A DNA stretch of 64,000 nt from a virus. This document shows, one piece after another, positions 7,989-14,011 of the stretch (positions are counted from its first letter, which is position 1; every line of letters begins with the position of its first letter). The stretch is taken from the IMG/VR virus record IMGVR_UViG_3300032092_000021, positions 1-64,000 of that record; one strand, given 5' to 3'. A program made the translations under genes and the position numbers. Under the pieces are notes generated by a model. It was not told the origin of the DNA. It did not search any database and saw nothing but the letters and a program-made list of their open reading frames with translations.

Positions 7989-8398
7989 TGAAAAACGTAA
8001 TTAAAAAACTTACTTACAGCCTTCAACTTTATGATGGAGTTTGGAGCGTTCCTGTAGCTTTTCTAGCTTTTTTCTTAGCGGGGAAATATGGGTATGAATA
8101 TTTTGGAGATGCTCTGATTTCTACAGAGTACATTCAAGTAGTGTTTATGGCAGCATTGATTCTGATTTTTGCAAACTTTGTTGTATTTCTTGGAATCAAC
8201 TTTAACTTTAGAAGTCTGCAGAGATATTTCTACTCTACTGAAATTAAAGATCATATTAAATCTGAACTAAGCGTATGGCAAAGAATAAAGTTATATCTAT
8301 TTGTTTACTTTTTCTTTTTAGTGTTATTCCTCTTTATAGTGTGGTTGCTAATGACGGTTACTGTGTCAGAGTTACCGCCAACTCTTATGTCGGAGTAA
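7988..8398 (+). CDS. Small multi-spanning membrane protein, holin candidate
   Basis: 136 residues with three hydrophobic segments, at about 20-36 (VPVAFLAFFLAGKYG), 48-70 (IQVVFMAALILIFANFVVFLG) and 103-128 (LYLFVYFFFLVLFLFIVWLL). It begins in a TAATG overlap with the protease gene. The next gene, a CHAP endolysin, starts inside its 3' end. Size, three predicted membrane spans and position directly before an endolysin fit a holin or a membrane partner of the lysis system. Holins have little sequence signature, so this stays a context call. Confidence 0.6.
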   Translation: MKNVIKKLTYSLQLYDGVWSVPVAFLAFFLAGKYGYEYFGDALISTEYIQVVFMAALILIFANFVVFLGINFNFRSLQRYFYSTEIKDHIKSELSVWQRIKLYLFVYFFFLVLFLFIVWLLMTVTVSELPPTLMSE

Positions 8399-8853
8399 GA
8401 GAGAAAGGTGGAAATAATAGAGGATTTACTGATAGGGGACTAAAGAGAATGATGGCAGATGTCGGGTGGAAACCCGGTTATGCTTGGTGTGCTTTTTTTG
8501 TAAGAGCTATGCTTGATGAATGTGGGGTTAGCAGTACTGTAACAGGTTGGTCACCCACTGCATACAACAAAAAAGATGTCATTTTCACAGATGGTAGATT
8601 TTACCAGAGTTTCAAATCTAATGATGTTTTGGTAATGACACTTTCCTATAATAAGTTTAAGAATACAGGTAGATATAAAGCTATAGGTCATACAGGAATC
8701 GTAGATGCAATAGGTAAGTATTCTGTAAGAACTATAGAAGGAAATACTAATGATAGTGGTTCTAGAGACTCTAGATCAGGAGATGGCGTGTACGTAAAAA
8801 TCAGACCCTTAAATAAAAACTTACACATAACAAGATGGAAAAAAGCAAGATAG
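8275..8853 (+). CDS. CHAP-domain endolysin with signal peptide
   Basis: 192 residues. Residues 1-25 form a signal peptide (basic MAKNK, then hydrophobic ISICLLFLFSVIPL), which supports the start at 8275 although it lies 124 bases inside the preceding gene. The rest is a CHAP peptidase/amidase fold: Cys72 in AWCAFFV, His139 in IGHTGIV, and the EGNTND segment (Glu155, Asn157) supplying the polar third residue. It should cleave peptidoglycan. With a signal peptide it could reach the periplasm by the Sec pathway, with the holin then controlling timing. It overlaps the next, spanin-like gene by 19 bases. An alternative is a virion-associated lysin. Confidence 0.82.
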   Translation: MAKNKVISICLLFLFSVIPLYSVVANDGYCVRVTANSYVGVREKGGNNRGFTDRGLKRMMADVGWKPGYAWCAFFVRAMLDECGVSSTVTGWSPTAYNKKDVIFTDGRFYQSFKSNDVLVMTLSYNKFKNTGRYKAIGHTGIVDAIGKYSVRTIEGNTNDSGSRDSRSGDGVYVKIRPLNKNLHITRWKKAR

Positions 8854-9254
8854 GAAAAATTGTAATGATTCTGGGTATTGCTGCCTTACCGATAGGAGCA
8901 ATATTTGTTGTAAAAGGTTGTCAGAAAAAACCTACTGAAAATCCAGCAGTTACAAGACTAGAGACAATTAATGATAGCTTGCTTAAAGTAATAGATAAAA
9001 ATACAAAGGCAGCTACCGATTTGTATCTTAAGATAGACTCTTTAAACTTTCGTACAGATACTATTATAGAAAAACGGTTTACAGTAAACAAATACTACAA
9101 AGATGAGATATACAATATTCTTAATTCTGATGACCCTACTGCAAATAAACAGTTTAGGTCAACGCTCCAAAAATCAGACTCCCTCCTTAAATCCGGATTT
9201 TACTCCAAAACTTACGACCTACGACCTGCAGTTAATGAATCTAAACTTCGCTAG
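8835..9254 (+). CDS. Spanin-like protein (inner-membrane anchor plus periplasmic helix)
   Basis: 139 residues with one N-terminal membrane segment (about residues 7-27, KIVMILGIAALPIGAIFVV) followed by a charged, helix-forming region rich in Lys, Asp, Leu and Ser. This is the topology of an i-spanin such as Rz. It starts within the last codons of the endolysin gene, and its 3' end is overlapped for 152 bases by the next gene in another frame, a layout reminiscent of nested Rz/Rz1 pairs. A Cys at about residue 29 follows the membrane segment, but the preceding residues are not a convincing lipobox. No sequence family is claimed. Confidence 0.5.
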   Translation: MEKSKIGKIVMILGIAALPIGAIFVVKGCQKKPTENPAVTRLETINDSLLKVIDKNTKAATDLYLKIDSLNFRTDTIIEKRFTVNKYYKDEIYNILNSDDPTANKQFRSTLQKSDSLLKSGFYSKTYDLRPAVNESKLR

Positions 9255-9543
9255 CATGATGTACTGGTACAACACATCTATGGAAATAGATAGTTTGTAT
9301 CAGCTAGAGAAGCTTAAGGTTCACTACTATTCAAAGATTACTGGTATTCAGGCTAACAGCTATGAAACTCTACAGCAAATCTATGATAATAAACAAGCTA
9401 TTGAGAAAGCAATAGCATTGGAAAAAGATAATGAGATTAAAGATCTTAAGAAAAGAAACAGAGGATTGGTGTTTCAGAATATAGGTCTAACTGTAGGGTT
9501 GGCAGGTTTGACATTTACCACAATTTATTTTGCTTTGCTATAA
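9103..9543 (+). CDS. Protein with signal peptide and C-terminal membrane segment; possible spanin partner
   Basis: 146 residues. Residues 1-20 look like a signal peptide (MRYTIFLILMTLLQINSLGQ). A charged coiled-coil-like segment (IALEKDNEIKDLKKRNRG) precedes a C-terminal hydrophobic span (residues about 122-146, QNIGLTVGLAGLTFTTIYFALL). Signal peptide plus C-terminal membrane anchor recalls a u-spanin, but there is no lipobox cysteine. It starts 152 bases inside the preceding spanin-like gene, so the two are probably co-translated. It may act in outer-membrane disruption, or be an unrelated membrane protein of the lysis unit. Confidence 0.5.
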   Translation: MRYTIFLILMTLLQINSLGQRSKNQTPSLNPDFTPKLTTYDLQLMNLNFASMMYWYNTSMEIDSLYQLEKLKVHYYSKITGIQANSYETLQQIYDNKQAIEKAIALEKDNEIKDLKKRNRGLVFQNIGLTVGLAGLTFTTIYFALL

Positions 9544-9566
9544 GTTTTTTTACTATATTAAAGATA

Positions 9567-9574
9567 TATATTTG
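9567..9574 (+). promoter_or_regulatory. TAnnTTTG promoter element (TATATTTG), nearly leaderless
   Basis: TATATTTG ends only seven bases before the ATG at 9581. If used as a -7 element, transcription would begin almost at the start codon, giving a leaderless or near-leaderless mRNA. Confidence 0.45.
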
Positions 9575-9580
9575 TTTGTT

Positions 9581-9946
9581 ATGGGAACTGGCGCAGTATT
9601 CTTTGAGACAAGGGATGTAATCACTATAGTAGTTGGGGTAGCATCACTGTCTGGTCTTTATTACACACTTAAACGGTCTGTAGACAGACTAAGTACTAAC
9701 TTTACCAATATGCAAGAAAATCACTCTCGCGACATGGTTAACCTAAACCAGTCTCTTAAAGAAACTAAAGATGATTTTAATAAAAAAGAGCAGAATATCC
9801 ACACTAGGATAGGTGAACTTAGAGAAGAACAAAAAGGCGCTAGTGAAAGACTAGATATTAAAATAGACGCTATATCATCTTCAGTAAATGCAATGAATGC
9901 AGCATTAGCTGAACTCACAGGATATTTAAAGGCAAAGAAAGATTGA
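9581..9946 (+). CDS. Membrane-anchored coiled-coil protein, holin/spanin-like
   Basis: 121 residues from the ATG at 9581. An upstream in-frame start at 9530 overlaps the previous gene and would put the promoter-like element inside the gene, so I prefer 9581. One hydrophobic segment (residues about 10-27, VITIVVGVASLSGLYYTL) is followed by a long heptad-like helix with many Glu, Lys, Asp and Asn (residues 30-120). This resembles small phage membrane proteins that combine one span with a coiled coil. It is the last gene before a strong terminator at 9999-10031 and closes the lysis region. Confidence 0.6.
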   Translation: MGTGAVFFETRDVITIVVGVASLSGLYYTLKRSVDRLSTNFTNMQENHSRDMVNLNQSLKETKDDFNKKEQNIHTRIGELREEQKGASERLDIKIDAISSSVNAMNAALAELTGYLKAKKD

Positions 9947-9998
9947 GTCGTTCTGCTCTGTTTTGTGTTTTGTTATTATTGTTTTGATGTTTTAAACT

Positions 9999-10031
9999 GA
10001 AGCCCTTAGAAACGTCTAAGGGTTTCTTTTT
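9999..10031 (+). terminator. Rho-independent terminator closing the lysis unit
   Basis: A 12-bp stem, GAAGCCCTTAGA (9999-10010) / TCTAAGGGTTTC (10015-10026), with one G-T wobble, an AACG loop and TTTTT (10027-10031). It lies 53 bases past the stop at 9946 and just before the promoter element at 10059. Confidence 0.92.
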
Positions 10032-10058
10032 AAATGTTGTAAGTTTAAACTTTTATTG

Positions 10059-10066
10059 TATATTTG
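10059..10066 (+). promoter_or_regulatory. TAnnTTTG promoter element (TATATTTG)
   Basis: TATATTTG within TTTTATTGTATATTTGCG, 22 bases ahead of the ATG at 10088 and directly after a terminator. A GTTG at 10036-10039 sits at about the right distance for a degenerate -33 element. The flanking TTTATTGTATATTT also precedes the gene at 58305. Confidence 0.65.
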
Positions 10067-10087
10067 CGTATATATAAACTTAAAACA

Positions 10088-10387
10088 ATGGATCAAACAT
10101 TTATGACAGATGAGGATGTTGCTCAAGGTATTGAGCTTACTCCAGAAATTATTGCGGCTAGAAAAGAAGAAATGCTCAGTTTCTATAAGGAGCAGATCGA
10201 GTTTATGGATGTACAGTTGCAGTTTGAAAAACTTGGTGCTGATATCGAAGAGCATCGTTTAAGAAGACTTGTAGCTATGGTGCGTCAAGCTCAAATCCAA
10301 TCTCCACAGGAACCTCAAGAACCTGGTGAAGAACCAAAAGCTTCAGGACCTTCTGAAGAAAAAAAGAGATCACTGAAGAAGTCTTAA
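10088..10387 (+). CDS. Hypothetical helical protein (99 aa)
   Basis: 99 residues from the ATG at 10088, preceded by TTAAAACA. A longer frame from a TTG at 10064 would overlap the promoter element and is rejected. Residues 20-75 are predicted helical and amphipathic (PEIIAARKEEMLSFYKEQIE, FEKLGADIEEHRLRRLV). The last 30 residues are a Pro/Glu/Lys-rich tail ending in KKRSLKKS. No family is recognised. It opens the operon that runs through IHF-like, nuclease, terminase and portal genes. A small DNA-packaging or head-assembly accessory role is possible by context. Confidence 0.65.
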   Translation: MDQTFMTDEDVAQGIELTPEIIAARKEEMLSFYKEQIEFMDVQLQFEKLGADIEEHRLRRLVAMVRQAQIQSPQEPQEPGEEPKASGPSEEKKRSLKKS

Positions 10388-10405
10388 TTGCTAGCTTAAA
10401 CCAAC

Positions 10406-10777
10406 ATGGCAATCGTTAATCAAGTGCAGAAGAGAATACGCATGGAGATCTGGGACATTACTAAGTTCCAGATCGCTGTGCATTGTCAGTTAAAAGACAT
10501 ACCTGTTTCAACTCTTGATCTAAATTGCTTAACCCTGCTAGCGTTATCTGGTGAACGTGAACTTACAGATTTTTGTCAGACTGCTGCTCAGAAAGAAATT
10601 TTTGGCAGCAGTCAATCTGTAAGAAACGCACTTACCAAAGCTGAAAAGAGAAGTCTTATCATAAAACAAGGTAAGGGTAAAAAGAAGATTAGGATAAACC
10701 CGGAGTTGAAGATACAAACCGAAGGGAACATTTTACTAGATTATAAAATAGTTAGAGTTGAATCCCAAAAAGTTTAA
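10406..10777 (+). CDS. Winged-helix-like DNA-binding protein (putative)
   Basis: 123 residues. The central part (LDLNCLTLLALSGERELTDFCQ, then SSQSVRNALTKAEKRSLIIK) has the look of a winged helix: helices, then a recognition helix containing SVRNALTKAEKR, then a Lys-rich wing (KQGKGKKKIRINPEL). It could bind DNA as a regulator or as part of packaging-site recognition. The next gene encodes an IHF/HU-like subunit and begins 20 bases inside this one, so the two DNA-binding proteins are probably made together. The fold call is by eye. Confidence 0.5.
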   Translation: MAIVNQVQKRIRMEIWDITKFQIAVHCQLKDIPVSTLDLNCLTLLALSGERELTDFCQTAAQKEIFGSSQSVRNALTKAEKRSLIIKQGKGKKKIRINPELKIQTEGNILLDYKIVRVESQKV

Positions 10778-11159
10778 AAATATACTAGAAGAGATTACTA
10801 AAGATATTGATTGCGATAAGCATTTAATATCTGATGTAATGGATTTTTATTGGACAAACGTCAGAAAAAGTATAGTTACCGTAGAGCATCCTAGAATAAA
10901 CATAGAAAGTTTGGGTGCATTTAGGGTAAAATCAACGATTCTGCAAAAGACTATAACCAAGTATAAAGTGACAATGCATGGTTTTAAGAACCCTGATTTT
11001 GCTAAATACCCTAGATATCAAAGTCTAAAAGATAGACTTGAGATACTAGAGAAAGCAGCAGTACAACTGAAAAGTGAAATAGATAGACATAAACAATTAA
11101 AAACCAGCAGATATGCCAACACTACTAGAAGTTTGGAAGAAGAGGGGCAAGATACTTGA
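10758..11159 (+). CDS. IHF/HU-like DNA-bending protein
   Basis: 133 residues. Residues 5-40 form two helices (FKNILEEITKDIDCDKHLIS, then DVMDFYWTNVRKSI). They are followed by the HU/IHF-like turn and strand IESLGAFRVK, which matches the position of the GFGTF segment in HU. Residues 90-133 are a charged C-terminal helical extension. No ATG precedes helix 1. The frame is closed by a stop just upstream, so the TTG at 10758 is the likely start; the next ATG at 10839 would remove helix 1. IHF-like subunits are a known feature of crAss-like phages. It probably shapes phage DNA for packaging, transcription or replication. Confidence 0.72.
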   Translation: MNPKKFKNILEEITKDIDCDKHLISDVMDFYWTNVRKSIVTVEHPRINIESLGAFRVKSTILQKTITKYKVTMHGFKNPDFAKYPRYQSLKDRLEILEKAAVQLKSEIDRHKQLKTSRYANTTRSLEEEGQDT

Positions 11160-11430
11160 GGGTATCAAAAACTCTATATTTAAAGATGAACATGTTGAAG
11201 AAATTGCAACAGAACGGGATAAAATATGTCAAGACTGTTCTGATATTGACAGAAGCGGTGACAAGTGTTTTGCTCCCGGAACTCAACCCTGTTGTGGCTT
11301 ATGCGGTTGTTCACTCCAGTTTTTACAGAGGTCTCTATCGTCGGAATGTTCGGCGGGTAAATGGAAGGCTATACTTACTGAAGAAGAGGAAGAAGCGCTT
11401 AATAAAAAACTTGAAAAAGATGCCAGTTAA
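11113..11430 (+). CDS. Cysteine-rich zinc-binding small protein
   Basis: 105 residues. A Cys cluster lies at residues about 39-79: CQDC, then a single Cys, then CCGLCGC, then a final Cys in SSEC, enough ligands for one or two zinc sites. The N-terminus is a short helix (LLEVWKKRGKILEGIKNS) and the C-terminus a Glu/Lys helix. It starts 47 bases inside the IHF-like gene and overlaps the nuclease gene by 11 bases, so translation is probably coupled. No name is offered. By position it may be a small zinc-binding partner in DNA handling. Confidence 0.65.
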   Translation: MPTLLEVWKKRGKILEGIKNSIFKDEHVEEIATERDKICQDCSDIDRSGDKCFAPGTQPCCGLCGCSLQFLQRSLSSECSAGKWKAILTEEEEEALNKKLEKDAS

Positions 11431-12229
11431 ATTTTTACCGCAAGAGCATAAATACGTTAGTATTGATCCTTCCGAAAATGTAAAGTGGACTAGTGTTACA
11501 ACTGTGATATCTAACTACAAAGAGCATTTTGATGCAGATATTATTGCTACAAAGTCTTCAAAGAATAAAAAAAGCAAGTGGTATGGTATGTCTCCTAAAG
11601 AGATAAAAGATGCTTGGAAAAATGAGTCAGATAGAGCAATTAACCTAGGAACCTGGTACCATAATCAAAGGGAGTCTGATATATTAGGATGCTCAACTAT
11701 TAATAGAGACGGACTCGATCTTAAGATAGTAAAGTCTTTAGAGGTAGATGGTGTAAAAACAGCTCCTATTCAAAAGTTAGATAATGGTATTTATCCTGAG
11801 CATTTTGTATATCTAAAATCAGCAGGTATCTGCGGACAATCCGATAGAGTAGAAATTGTAAACGGAAGAGTTGATATATATGATTACAAAACAAACAAGG
11901 AGATCAAAAAAGAATCGTACAAAAACTGGGAAGGAATATCTAAAAAAATGCTTCATCCAGTATCTCATCTTGATGATTGTAACTATAATCATTATGCTCT
12001 TCAACTTAGTCTATACCTGTATATGATTCTGAAGCATAACCCAAAACTAAAACCGGGTAAGCTGCTATTAGATCATGTAATATTTGAAGATGAAGGTGTT
12101 GACGATAAAGGTAATAAAATTCATAAATTAGATATAGAGGGTCGTCCTATTATTAAAAACATTGATAGACACGAACTACCTTATTTGAAGACTGAGGTTA
12201 TTGCAATAATTAATCACATGAAAGAATGA
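11420..12229 (+). CDS. PD-(D/E)XK nuclease, RecB/Cas4-like
   Basis: 269 residues from the ATG at 11420. A much longer in-frame ORF begins at 11156, but its extra part overlaps the zinc-binding gene and has no nuclease character. Landmarks: His81 in GTWYHNQRE, Glu127 in PEHFV, Asp142 in GQSDRVE, and Asp155-Tyr-Lys157 in IYDYKTNK. This order (H, D, DxK) is that of RecB-type exonucleases. The enzyme probably processes DNA ends during recombination, replication or packaging. It overlaps the upstream gene by 11 bases and the next by an ATGA junction. Active-site residues appear intact. Confidence 0.78.
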   Translation: MPVKFLPQEHKYVSIDPSENVKWTSVTTVISNYKEHFDADIIATKSSKNKKSKWYGMSPKEIKDAWKNESDRAINLGTWYHNQRESDILGCSTINRDGLDLKIVKSLEVDGVKTAPIQKLDNGIYPEHFVYLKSAGICGQSDRVEIVNGRVDIYDYKTNKEIKKESYKNWEGISKKMLHPVSHLDDCNYNHYALQLSLYLYMILKHNPKLKPGKLLLDHVIFEDEGVDDKGNKIHKLDIEGRPIIKNIDRHELPYLKTEVIAIINHMKE

Positions 12230-12420
12230 TTGTCCAATTAAATCCAATGATTCCTATAAAACGTGTAAAGGATGACATGGAAGGATATGCGTTTCTTGTC
12301 ATAGACTATAGTCAGGAGCACGATGTTTTATTTACATGTGCAATGGATGATGGGGAGATTTGGACACTGAGCAATAAAGAGATAAGATTTTGTAAGAATA
12401 TAAGCTTAGATAGAAAATGA
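12226..12420 (+). CDS. Hypothetical small protein (64 aa)
   Basis: 64 residues, starting in an ATGA overlap with the nuclease gene and ending in another ATGA overlap with the next gene, which supports it as real. The middle has a beta-barrel-like pattern (GYAFLVIDYSQEHDVLFTCA then GEIWTLSNKEIRF), as in small SH3-like domains. No family is recognised. It may be an accessory of the nuclease or packaging proteins. Confidence 0.7.
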   Translation: MIVQLNPMIPIKRVKDDMEGYAFLVIDYSQEHDVLFTCAMDDGEIWTLSNKEIRFCKNISLDRK

Positions 12421-12935
12421 TTGTAAAGTTATTTGACATACAGAACGGAATAGTTATACCAACAGAACACTGCTATACTCTTACGACCTTAAAGAAAATA
12501 ATGGATAATCACCCGGATGATTACCTTAAGATTTATCAGTATATATTTTATATGACATGTCCAAATCCAGATACAAATCCGTTCTTTAATTTATCTGAGG
12601 TAGACAAAGAAGAGATAATACTAACTGAAATAGATGCTGAGTTTTCTACCGATGATGCAGATATAATAGCAGCAATTAAGTTCTGCTGTGATATGTATGA
12701 GACCCCCACGTCTAGAGCATACAGAGGTATCAAACAAATGCTAGATAAACTAGCAACTTACATGGAAAAAACTGAAATAACACACGGTAGAGATGGCAAT
12801 ATCAATTCACTCGTTAGCGCAGCAGCAAAGTTCCAACAAATCCGCGAGAGCTACAAAGGTGCCTACAAAGACCTCCAAGACGAACAAAAAAGTCAAGTCA
12901 GAGGGGGACAAGGACTTGCATACGACCAATTATAA
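12417..12935 (+). CDS. Hypothetical protein upstream of the packaging genes (172 aa)
   Basis: 172 residues, ATGA-coupled to the preceding small gene. The body is mainly helical and acidic (IKFCCDMYETPTSRAYRGIK, MLDKLATYMEK); the C-terminus is polar. Its last 143 bases are shared with the start of the HExxH peptidase gene in another frame. Location just before the PhoH-like and terminase genes and a helical, charged composition make a small-terminase-like role conceivable. I see no helix-turn-helix strong enough to call it. Confidence 0.65.
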   Translation: MIVKLFDIQNGIVIPTEHCYTLTTLKKIMDNHPDDYLKIYQYIFYMTCPNPDTNPFFNLSEVDKEEIILTEIDAEFSTDDADIIAAIKFCCDMYETPTSRAYRGIKQMLDKLATYMEKTEITHGRDGNINSLVSAAAKFQQIRESYKGAYKDLQDEQKSQVRGGQGLAYDQL

Positions 12936-13332
12936 AGGTAAGTTCTTTGTAATTGATGTAGAACTGTATAACTGCCAGTTTCTAGTTAGTATAAATCAGG
13001 ATAACGAAGATCTTGTCATATCTCTTATTGAAGCCCGTGTTTTATATTCTGCAGAAGATCCTGAATTAGGTTATTACATGGAGCACTTTGTAGGGATGGA
13101 AAAAAACCATCTTGCCAGAACAGTAAAACATGATAATGGAGTAATTAGCATTAAGATAAATAAGTTTGATAAGAATGACCCTAACAATATGGCGACCTTG
13201 GTTCATGAGTTATCACATGCTGTAATGTTTACCTTTGATAGAATAGGTACGCCACATAATGCAGACACTGATGAACCCTATAGTTACCTGCTAGGATTTT
13301 TAATGAAGAAGTTTTTTGAGAACGTGGGATAA
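12793..13332 (+). CDS. Putative zinc metallopeptidase (HELSH)
   Basis: 179 residues. Zinc motif His138-Glu139-Leu-Ser-His142 (VHELSHAVMF), followed 18 residues later by Asp160-Glu161 (DEPYSYLLGF), where Glu161 is a good third ligand, gluzincin-like. Residues 1-40 are low-complexity and Ser/Lys-rich and overlap the upstream gene for 143 bases; a TTG start near 12913 would give a shorter protein beginning with the folded part. The substrate is unknown. Position right before the packaging genes suggests a role in head maturation, or it may act on a host protein. Motif call firm, function inferred. Confidence 0.7.
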   Translation: MAISIHSLAQQQSSNKSARATKVPTKTSKTNKKVKSEGDKDLHTTNYKGKFFVIDVELYNCQFLVSINQDNEDLVISLIEARVLYSAEDPELGYYMEHFVGMEKNHLARTVKHDNGVISIKINKFDKNDPNNMATLVHELSHAVMFTFDRIGTPHNADTDEPYSYLLGFLMKKFFENVG

Positions 13333-13348
13333 CCCCTATCTTTATAGT

Positions 13349-14011
13349 ATGGCCAAGACAAACATCGAAAAGACACCCCCAAAAGGAGAGATCAAGTTCT
13401 CAATTACTCTTTCAGAAGAGCAGAAAAAAGCTAAAGAACTGATTATCAGCACACCCTATAATTTTCTTATTGGATATGCTGGTAGTGGTAAGACTCTGGT
13501 TGCTGTACAGATAGCACTAGATCTTTACTTTAAGAGAAGAGTAAATAAAATTATTATAACCAGACCTACAGTTTCTACTGAAGATAACGGGTTTCTTCCT
13601 GGTTCTGAGAAGGAAAAAATGGAACCCTGGTTAGTTCCAATTAAGTCTAACATGAGAAAAGTCTATGACAAACCTGATATCCTAAACAGGATGGAAGAGG
13701 AAGGTCAAATAGAACTTGTATCTCTTAGTCACTTTAGAGGAAGAACCTTTGAGAACGCTGTATGTATAATAGATGAGTTCCAGAACCTAACTAAAGCACA
13801 ATTACAAATGTGTGTAGGTAGATTAGGCAAGGGTTCTATTATGATATTTACAGGTGATTTGCAGCAGATTGACCTTAAGATAAAAAGCGATTCTGCTATC
13901 CACGATATTCCTAAAATTGAAAAGTCAGGGTTTGTAAATAAGATAATTCTTACGGAGAACCATAGACATGAAGCTCTAAATGAGATACTTAAGTTGTTAA
14001 ATGAGTACTGA
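13349..14011 (+). CDS. PhoH-like P-loop ATPase
   Basis: 220 residues from the ATG at 13349; the longer frame from 13316 overlaps the peptidase gene. Walker A is GYAGSGKT (residues 42-49). Walker B is CIIDEFQN (139-146). FTGDLQQID (about 167-175) matches the sensor/PhoH signature, and LTENHRH follows near residue 200. PhoH-like proteins are common in phages; the family is linked to RNA metabolism or ATP-driven nucleic-acid work, but the phage role is not settled. It overlaps the terminase start by 11 bases, so the two are probably translationally coupled, which may hint at a packaging-associated role. Confidence 0.88.
   Translation: MAKTNIEKTPPKGEIKFSITLSEEQKKAKELIISTPYNFLIGYAGSGKTLVAVQIALDLYFKRRVNKIIITRPTVSTEDNGFLPGSEKEKMEPWLVPIKSNMRKVYDKPDILNRMEEEGQIELVSLSHFRGRTFENAVCIIDEFQNLTKAQLQMCVGRLGKGSIMIFTGDLQQIDLKIKSDSAIHDIPKIEKSGFVNKIILTENHRHEALNEILKLLNEY

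Noticed and set aside
10064-10087. TTG start for the first gene of the packaging operon
   Set aside because: It would lie inside the TATATTTG element; the ATG at 10088 has a proper A-rich leader.
11156-11419. In-frame 5' extension of the RecB-like nuclease
   Set aside because: It overlaps the zinc-binding gene almost completely, has no nuclease character, and a better start exists at 11420.
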